Assembly: GCA_964401845.1 (NCBI GenBank)
Contig: CAYOAD010000191.1
Location: 1-7,525, forward strand
Length of the DNA stretch: 7,525 nt
Direction of reading: 5' to 3'
Origin: CAYFKJ01 sp964401845
GTDB taxonomy: Bacteria > Pseudomonadota > Alphaproteobacteria > UBA2966
Positions within the stretch are counted from its first letter, which is position 1; every line of letters begins with the position of its first letter. The notes below the pieces were generated by a model that was given only the letters and a program-made list of their open reading frames with translations, did no database searches and was not told the origin of the DNA. The translations under genes and the position numbers were made by a program. Shown piece by piece: positions 1 through 4,643 of the stretch.

Positions 1-43
1 GCTCTGGTTAGGCATAACGCCATCGTATCAGGACGCGGGCGGC
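1..43 (-). other. Spacer after rnd, possible start of the next gene
   Basis: This is the short stretch downstream of the rnd stop codon. On the minus strand it has two possible ATG codons, at 23-21 (reading M-A-L-C-L-T-R off the edge) and 15-13 (reading M-P-N-Q-S off the edge). Neither has a clear Shine-Dalgarno sequence. No hairpin followed by a T-run is present, so rnd transcripts probably continue leftwards. In related alphaproteobacteria an exopolyphosphatase (ppx) gene often follows rnd, and this could be its start, but five to seven residues cannot show that. Confidence 0.2.
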
Positions 44-1198
44 CTAGTCTTCCAATTCGACGATTTCGATCTTTTTGCCGTCGGCCGCCAGCGCCAATTC
101 GCCATGCTTCAGGCGCAGCGCATCGTCTCCGAAAACATGAAAACGCCAGCCCTTGAGGGCTGCGACGTCGGCCTTGTCATCGGCCGCGATGCGTTCGAGG
201 TCGGCGACGTTGGCTACCAGCTTCTGGGCCACGTCGTGCGTCTCGCACTTCATTTTGAGCAGAACTTTGAGCAAATCCACCAGCGGGCCGATGCCGCGCG
301 GCAGGGGTTTGGGTTTCTCGACAACCGGTAGGTCGTCTTCCGGCATTTCGACGCCGCGCCGCACAGCTTCCAGAAGGGCTTTGCCACCCCGGCTCTGGGC
401 GAAACCCTGACTGACGGAGCGCATGCGGCCGAGATCGTCCGCGCCTTTGGGCGGGTGGGCCGATATCTCCAACAGCGCCTCATCGCGCAGGATGCGGTTG
501 CGCGGCATGTCGCGGGTCCGGGCCTCGGTTTCACGCCAACCTGCGACCTCACGCAAGACGCCTAGGAAGCGGGGATCAGTGGTGCGCGCCTTGATGCGTT
601 TCCAGGCCTGGTCGATGGGGATGTCGTAGGTCAGGGGATCGGCCAGCACCTCCATTTCCTCGTCCAGCCAGTGAGCCCGGCCGGATTTTTCCATCTTGTC
701 GTGCAGGCGTTCGTAGATGTCCTGCAGATAGATGACATCATCCAGAGCATAGGAGAGTTGACGGTCGGTGAGCGGGCGCCGCGCCCAGTCGGTGAAGCGC
801 GACGCCTTGTCGAGGCGTTTCTTCAATAGCTTCGAGACCAGGGTTTCGTAGCCGACGGAATCGCCGAAGCCGCAAACCATCGCGGCAAGTTGCGTGTCGA
901 ACAGGGGATGGGGCACGGAACCCGACAGGTTGTAGACAATTTCGAGATCCTGGCGACCGGCGTGAAAGACCTTGAGTGTGCTTTCATCGGCCATCAAGTC
1001 GAACAAGGGCGACAGGTCGATACCATTGGCCAGGGGGTCGACGGCCAGAGCCTCCTCTTTACTCGCCATTTGGAACAGGCAGAGCTGCGGCCAGAAGGTG
1101 CTTTCGCGGATAAATTCGGTGTCGACGGTAATGAAGGGCTTTTCGGCTAGTCTTTTACAAGCGTCGGCTAACGCGTCGGTCGTGGTAATAACTGTCAT
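44..1198 (-). CDS. rnd: Ribonuclease D (DEDDy 3'-5' exoribonuclease)
   Basis: This 384-residue protein is a cytosolic, metal-dependent 3'-5' exonuclease. In the known family it trims the 3' ends of tRNA precursors and other small stable RNAs. All three exonuclease motifs are visible: Exo I VDTEF with D26 and E28, Exo II FHAGRQDLEI with D84, and Exo III LSYALDDVIYL with Y150 and D154. These match the E. coli catalytic set (D28, E30, D85, Y151, D155). An HRDC-type RNA-binding domain follows at about residues 207-288 (DPRFLGVLREVAGWRE onward). A C-terminal region of about 90 residues typical of alphaproteobacterial members follows it. Length is close to that of E. coli RNase D (about 375). The start is fixed: an in-frame TAG at 1210-1208 sits three codons before the ATG, and no other start lies between. 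There is no recognisable Shine-Dalgarno sequence. The gene is divergent from aspS and shows no sign of damage. Confidence 0.95.
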   Translation of the reverse strand: MTVITTTDALADACKRLAEKPFITVDTEFIRESTFWPQLCLFQMASKEEALAVDPLANGIDLSPLFDLMADESTLKVFHAGRQDLEIVYNLSGSVPHPLFDTQLAAMVCGFGDSVGYETLVSKLLKKRLDKASRFTDWARRPLTDRQLSYALDDVIYLQDIYERLHDKMEKSGRAHWLDEEMEVLADPLTYDIPIDQAWKRIKARTTDPRFLGVLREVAGWRETEARTRDMPRNRILRDEALLEISAHPPKGADDLGRMRSVSQGFAQSRGGKALLEAVRRGVEMPEDDLPVVEKPKPLPRGIGPLVDLLKVLLKMKCETHDVAQKLVANVADLERIAADDKADVAALKGWRFHVFGDDALRLKHGELALAADGKKIEIVELED

Positions 1199-1206
1199 GG
1201 CGATTT

Positions 1207-1235
1207 GCTATACACCAGATAGACGTCGAAGTCCC
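1207..1235 (-). promoter_or_regulatory. Weak candidate promoter for rnd, near-leaderless
   Basis: On the minus strand TATAGC (1212-1207) matches the -10 consensus at four of six positions. Seventeen bases upstream lies GGGACT (1235-1230), a poor -35 with three matches. A start seven bases after the -10 box would fall about two bases before the rnd ATG, giving an almost leaderless mRNA. That would fit the missing Shine-Dalgarno sequence. The match is weak, and this is a suggestion only. Confidence 0.25.
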
Positions 1236-1285
1236 CCCGGGATAGATGAAAAACCACGTTTTACTTAAGATTCGGCGTAATATTG

Positions 1286-1314
1286 TTGACATATGCCGCC
1301 GTTCGGTGTGCTTT
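1286..1314 (+). promoter_or_regulatory. Candidate sigma-70 promoter for aspS
   Basis: A perfect -35 hexamer TTGACA lies at 1286-1291. The corresponding -10 region after a 17-base spacer (TGCTTT, 1309-1314) is poor by the E. coli consensus. Alphaproteobacterial housekeeping promoters often keep TTGAC and have a degenerate -10, so this remains the best candidate in the divergent region. It would give an aspS leader of about 60 bases, which contains a small hairpin at 1320-1333 (CGCCT/AGGCG around a four-base loop). Confidence 0.4.
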
Positions 1315-1382
1315 TGCGCCGCCTACGCAGGCGCGTCTCTGCCTGTCGAATTTTCTCATCAATATTTCGGATTTAAGAAACC

Positions 1383-3203
1383 ATGCATAGCTATCGCACC
1401 CACACTTGCGCGGAACTTCGTGAAGGCCACGTTGGCGAAACCGTCCGCATATCCGGCTGGGTTCACCGCAAGCGCGATCACGGCAATCTGCTGTTCATCG
1501 ACCTGCGCGATCATCATGGTTTGACACAGTGCGTCACCTCGGTGGGCGAGGCCCAGTTCGAGGGCGCCGAGGCGGTGCGCCCGGAAAGCGTCGTGACGAT
1601 CACCGGCGAAGTCATTGCCCGGACGGAAGATACCATGAACGACAACCTGCCGACCGGACGTGTGGAGGTGCGCATCGACGAATTCGCCGTGCAGTCCAAG
1701 GCCGGCGACTTGCCCATGCCGGTATTCGGCGATCAAGAATATCCGGAAGATACCCGATTGCGTTACCGTTTCCTCGATCTCAGGCGGGAACGCATTCACC
1801 GCAACATCGTGCTGCGCAGCGAGGTTATCGCGGCCATTCGGCGGCGTATGACTGAGCAAGGCTTCACGGAATACCAAACGCCCATTCTGACGGCCTCGTC
1901 GCCCGAAGGCGCGCGCGATTTCCTCGTCCCCAGCCGGATGCACCCCGGCAAGTTTTATGCGCTGCCTCAGGCACCGCAGCAGTTCAAGCAGCTCTACATG
2001 ATCGCCGGCTTCGACCGTTATTTCCAGATCGCCCCCTGCTTCCGCGACGAGGACGCGCGGGCCGACCGTTCGCCGGGCGAGTTTTATCAACTCGACGTCG
2101 AAATGGCCTTTGTCACCCAGGAGGATGTATTCGCCGCCATCGAACCGGTGATGCACGGCACCTTCGAGGAGTTCGCCGACGGCCGGACCGTGACGCCGAT
2201 GCCGTTCCCGCGCATTCCCTTCGCCGAGGCCATGCTGAAATACGGCAGCGACAAGCCCGACCTGCGCAACCCCATTGAGATTTCCGACGTCACCGAAGCT
2301 TTCGATGGATCCGGTTTCGGCATTTTCGCCCGGGCCATTGAAGGCGGTTCCGTGGTCCGCGCCATCCCGGCGCCGGGCGCCGGTGAACGGCCCCGCAGCT
2401 TCTTCGATAAACTGAACGACTGGGCCCGCGGCGAGGGCGCCGCCGGACTCGGTTACATCATCTTCGAAGACGGCGGCGGCAAGGGCCCGATCGCCAAAAA
2501 CCTGGACGACGACCGGGTCGCCCGGATCAGGGAAATTACGGGCGCTGGCGACGGCGACGCCGTATTTTTCGCCTGTGATAAAGCGGACGGGGCCGCCGCT
2601 CTCGCTGGACTGGCCAGAACCAAGCTCGGCGAGGATCTCGACCTCCTGGAAAAAGACGTCTTCCGTTTTTGTTGGATTGTCGATTATCCGATGTATGAAT
2701 ACGACGAGGCCGAGAAGAAGCTGGACTTCAGCCACAACCCGTTCTCCATGCCGCAGGGCGGGCTGGAAGCGCTCGACACCGAAGACCCTCTCGACGTTCT
2801 GGGCTATCAGTACGACATCGTCTGCAACGGAACCGAACTCAGTTCCGGCGCCATCCGGAACCATGATCCCGAGATCATGGTGAAGGCCTTTGAACTGGCC
2901 GGTTACGGGCGTGCGGACGTCGAGGAAAAATTCGGCGGCATGTTCAGGGCACTGCAGTTCGGCGCGCCGCCCCATGGCGGTATCGCTCCCGGCCTCGACC
3001 GCATCGTCATGCTGTTGGCTGACGAACCCAACATCCGCGAAGTCGTCGCCTTCCCGATGAACCAGCAGGCGGAGGATCTGTTGATGGGTGCGCCCGCCGA
3101 TGCGGCGCCCCGTCATTTACGGGAACTGTACCTGCGGCACGTGTTACCCAAGACCGAACCGAAGCCCGCGGAGGCAGAAGAAAAATCGGAAGGGGAGGGT
3201 TGA
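1383..3203 (+). CDS. aspS: Aspartyl-tRNA synthetase (class IIb, bacterial type)
   Basis: This 606-residue cytosolic enzyme activates aspartate with ATP and attaches it to tRNA. An N-terminal OB-fold anticodon-binding domain (about 1-105, with WVHRKRDHGNLLFIDLRD) comes first. The class II catalytic core follows, interrupted by the bacterial GAD insertion domain (about 300-425). Recognisable active-site elements are E175 in SPEGARDFLVPSR, QAPQ at 196-199 with K202, motif 2 FRDEDARADR at 220-229 (R221, R229), E485 and R492 in GTELSSGAIRNHD, and motif 3 GLDRIVMLL with R540. An acidic lysine/glutamate-rich tail (about 590-606) ends the protein. The start is fixed by an in-frame TAA at 1374-1376, nine bases before the ATG. 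Only a weak Shine-Dalgarno-like AAGAA precedes the ATG. H33 matches the residue linked with non-discriminating enzymes (H31 in Pseudomonas), so it may also charge tRNA-Asn with aspartate for GatCAB. That is inference. The gene is divergent from rnd and convergent with the next gene. Confidence 0.97.
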   Translation: MHSYRTHTCAELREGHVGETVRISGWVHRKRDHGNLLFIDLRDHHGLTQCVTSVGEAQFEGAEAVRPESVVTITGEVIARTEDTMNDNLPTGRVEVRIDEFAVQSKAGDLPMPVFGDQEYPEDTRLRYRFLDLRRERIHRNIVLRSEVIAAIRRRMTEQGFTEYQTPILTASSPEGARDFLVPSRMHPGKFYALPQAPQQFKQLYMIAGFDRYFQIAPCFRDEDARADRSPGEFYQLDVEMAFVTQEDVFAAIEPVMHGTFEEFADGRTVTPMPFPRIPFAEAMLKYGSDKPDLRNPIEISDVTEAFDGSGFGIFARAIEGGSVVRAIPAPGAGERPRSFFDKLNDWARGEGAAGLGYIIFEDGGGKGPIAKNLDDDRVARIREITGAGDGDAVFFACDKADGAAALAGLARTKLGEDLDLLEKDVFRFCWIVDYPMYEYDEAEKKLDFSHNPFSMPQGGLEALDTEDPLDVLGYQYDIVCNGTELSSGAIRNHDPEIMVKAFELAGYGRADVEEKFGGMFRALQFGAPPHGGIAPGLDRIVMLLADEPNIREVVAFPMNQQAEDLLMGAPADAAPRHLRELYLRHVLPKTEPKPAEAEEKSEGEG

Positions 3204-3209
3204 GCGCCT

Positions 3210-4250
3210 CTACTTGGGGGCGAGCGGCGTACCCGTTAGTTTGGCGCCCTTAAGTTCGGCATTGCCAGCCTGGGCTTCATCGATTTTGGCCCGGGTCAAA
3301 TCAGCGTTGCGGAAGTTGGTACCGCCCAAATTTGCGCCCAGCAAATTTGTGACATGCCATTCGCCGCTTGGTTTACCTTCGCTGTTGATGATTTCGACAG
3401 GAGTCAGTTTCGCCCCGTCCAATCGGGCCCCGGCCAGGTTTGCATTGCCCAGATCCGCACCCGACAAGTCGGCGCGGTGCATGTCGGCGCCCGGCAGGTT
3501 GGCCTCGCGCAGGTCACTCAGGACGAACACTGCGTCGGCCAATTTTGCGTCACCCCAATTGCATCGGCGAAGGTCGGCGCCCGACAGGTAAACGCCTGAA
3601 AGATCAGCCTTGCCCACGCTCACGTTGCTGAGGACAGCGCGTTCGCCGCGTTTCCCGTTGGAATCGACCCAGACCGCATGATTTCTGAGTATTGACTGCA
3701 GTTCCACCGGCAGGTCGCAAACGCCCCGGCTGATGATGGCATCCCGTAGGTCGGCCCGGTTCAGATCGACATCGGCCAGCATGGCGCCGCGCAGATTCGC
3801 CCCATCCAGATGCGCGTTGGCGACGTTGGCCCCCTGAAGGTTGGCAGCAGAAATGTCGGCGTTGGACAGCCGCGATCCCTGGAAATCGCAGCGCGCGAAA
3901 TCGCCGCCGTGCAGGTCGGCGCCGCTCATTGCCGCTTCACGGAAGTTTGTCGCCGGCATGTTGACGTGCCGCATTTTGGCCTGCCGGAGCTCAGCGCGCG
4001 TGAAATCGGCCCCCGGCGATTTGGCGCCGTTGAAACAAGCGCCCCCTAGATCCGCAAAACTGAAATTCGCTCCGGGAAGCTGGCAGTCGGTAAAATCCGT
4101 GCCGTTGAGAATGGCGTGCTGCAGATTGATGCGGGGAAGGCGAAGGCCAGAAAGATTGGCGCCATTGAGATTTGCTCGAACGCCGCCTATGAGCCCGCGA
4201 AGAAAGCGCTCATGCCGGCGCAACGTATCGACAAATTGCTTTGGCGTCAT
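3210..4250 (-). CDS. Pentapeptide-repeat protein with duplicated cap motif
   Basis: This 346-residue protein consists mainly of A(D/N)LxG-type pentapeptides, which fold as a right-handed quadrilateral beta-helix. I count about 55 units in three blocks: residues 26-175 (30 units in unbroken register), 205-284 (16 units) and 301-345 (9 units). A 16-residue insertion (285-300) lies between the last two. The N-terminal cap (1-25, MTPKQFVDTLRRHERFLRG) is echoed at about 180-204 (LQSILRNHAVWVDSNGKRGERA). There is no signal peptide or membrane segment, so it is probably cytosolic. Family members include DNA-gyrase-protecting DNA mimics, but most have no known role and none can be assigned here. The open frame extends upstream to a TTG at 4349, with ATGs at 4307 and 4274. 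I chose the ATG at 4250 because the MTPxQ...L..HE..L.G opening is the usual family start and AAGGG lies nine bases upstream. The 33 extra codons do not look like a domain. The stop lies six bases from the convergent aspS stop. Confidence 0.9.
   Translation of the reverse strand: MTPKQFVDTLRRHERFLRGLIGGVRANLNGANLSGLRLPRINLQHAILNGTDFTDCQLPGANFSFADLGGACFNGAKSPGADFTRAELRQAKMRHVNMPATNFREAAMSGADLHGGDFARCDFQGSRLSNADISAANLQGANVANAHLDGANLRGAMLADVDLNRADLRDAIISRGVCDLPVELQSILRNHAVWVDSNGKRGERAVLSNVSVGKADLSGVYLSGADLRRCNWGDAKLADAVFVLSDLREANLPGADMHRADLSGADLGNANLAGARLDGAKLTPVEIINSEGKPSGEWHVTNLLGANLGGTNFRNADLTRAKIDEAQAGNAELKGAKLTGTPLAPK
3216..4175 (-). repeat. 15-base-period coding repeats (pentapeptide tract)
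   Basis: This is the DNA behind the pentapeptide blocks: about 30 units at 4175-3726, 16 at 3638-3399 and 9 at 3350-3216. The 15-base period appears on the plus strand as recurring GGCGCC, GTTGGC and TCGGC-like words. Units are diverged at the DNA level, so this is an old coding repeat under protein-level selection rather than a recent tandem expansion. The gaps at 3725-3639 (second cap) and 3398-3351 (insertion) are non-repetitive. Confidence 0.85.
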
Positions 4251-4376
4251 ACTCCCACGCCCTTCCCAAATCATGCCGGCAATTCGGCATAACAGGCGTC
4301 TTTCCATGCCTCCCCCGTGGTTGCATGGTGACGCCCCATTTATGATCAAGCAACTAAGTCATTAGGACCAATCTAA

Positions 4377-4413
4377 CAATTCGCCATCCGCGCATCTCCC
4401 TCCACGCGAACTG
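4377..4413 (-). promoter_or_regulatory. Leader hairpin with ribosome binding site in the loop
   Basis: In the minus-strand transcript upstream of the pentapeptide gene, CAGUUCGC (4413-4406) can pair with GCGAAUUG (4384-4377). This makes an eight-pair stem with one G-U pair and a 21-base loop. The loop holds a strong Shine-Dalgarno-like GGAGGGAG (4403-4396) directly followed by an ATG (4395-4393). That ATG opens a 13-codon frame ending in TAG at 4356-4354. It could be a leader peptide or a translational control element. The spacing of about three bases after GGAGG is short, and nothing confirms expression. Confidence 0.25.
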
Positions 4414-4430
4414 GCGACGACTAGGAGTTA

Positions 4431-4459
4431 ATATTAGACTAATTCAGAGAGATCGGGAA
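4431..4459 (-). promoter_or_regulatory. Candidate promoter for the pentapeptide-repeat gene
   Basis: On the minus strand TAATAT (4436-4431) is a good -10 box in an A+T-rich patch. A partial -35 box TTCCCG (4459-4454, three matches) lies exactly 17 bases upstream. Transcription would start near 4424 and give a leader of about 170 bases before the ATG at 4250. The site lies downstream of the nrdJ terminator, so the gene probably has its own transcript. A second possible -35 hexamer, TTGACG (4480-4475), has no matching -10 box. Confidence 0.4.
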
Positions 4460-4514
4460 CCCGGATTCAGCCCGTCAAAATAGGATCTAATGCCCAAAAC
4501 CCCGTAGATCATGC

Positions 4515-4558
4515 AAAAAAAGGGCGCGCCAAGGTGGGTAAAAACCCATAGCGCGCCC
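4515..4558 (-). terminator. Rho-independent terminator of nrdJ
   Basis: In the minus-strand transcript GGGCGCGC (4558-4551) pairs perfectly with GCGCGCCC (4529-4522), and a run of seven U residues follows at once (4521-4515). Inside the loop a second stem forms, UGGGU with ACCCA (4548-4544 and 4539-4535), around four U residues, so the hairpin is a two-tier structure. It starts 85 bases after the nrdJ stop codon and is the only strong intrinsic terminator in the window. The plus-strand side has no T-run, so it acts in one direction. Confidence 0.9.
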
Positions 4559-4643
4559 CAAGTCAACAGGGAGGACTAACCAGACGATGAGTACCGGCGC
4601 CGAAGCCCCGGAAACGCATCGTCAACCACGCACGCAAAGGCGG

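Larger units (their letters stand above)
4251..4643. other. 393-base intergenic region between the pentapeptide gene and nrdJ
   Basis: No convincing protein gene lies here. Going leftwards on the minus strand from nrdJ, it holds the nrdJ 3' untranslated segment (4643-4559), the terminator (4558-4515), a 55-base spacer, a probable promoter (4459-4431) and a long leader (about 4424-4251) for the pentapeptide gene. The part from about 4351 to 4515 is visibly richer in A and T than the flanking genes, as expected for control DNA. A small perfect inverted repeat CGGG-AA-CCCG (4454-4463) overlaps the -35 box and could be an operator, but it is too short to claim. Confidence 0.6.

Noticed and set aside
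1359..3116. A 585-codon open frame on the minus strand opposite aspS
   Set aside because: It lies entirely over a clear aspS gene. GC-rich codon use in aspS removes stop codons from the antisense frame, and the product has no recognisable family features.
3205..3222. Hairpin at the aspS/pentapeptide junction as a bidirectional terminator
   Set aside because: The stem is six pairs with a wobble, and no T-run follows on either strand.
3399..4175. Pentapeptide protein as a gyrase-protecting quinolone-resistance (Qnr/MfpA-like) factor
   Set aside because: The repeat class alone does not show this. The length, the duplicated cap and the insertion differ from Qnr-type proteins, and no neighbour supports such a role.
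4251..4349. Upstream extension of the pentapeptide protein to TTG 4349 or to ATG 4307 or 4274
   Set aside because: TTG is a poor start, and the GGAGG before 4307 is one base from the ATG. The added residues (including MERRLLCRIAG) resemble no family member, while the ATG at 4250 begins the usual cap.
1269..4468. GANTC (CcrM methylation) sites in both main intergenic regions (1269-1273 and 4464-4468)
   Set aside because: Other GANTC sites lie inside genes, and two in about 580 intergenic bases is what chance predicts, so no cell-cycle control is claimed.
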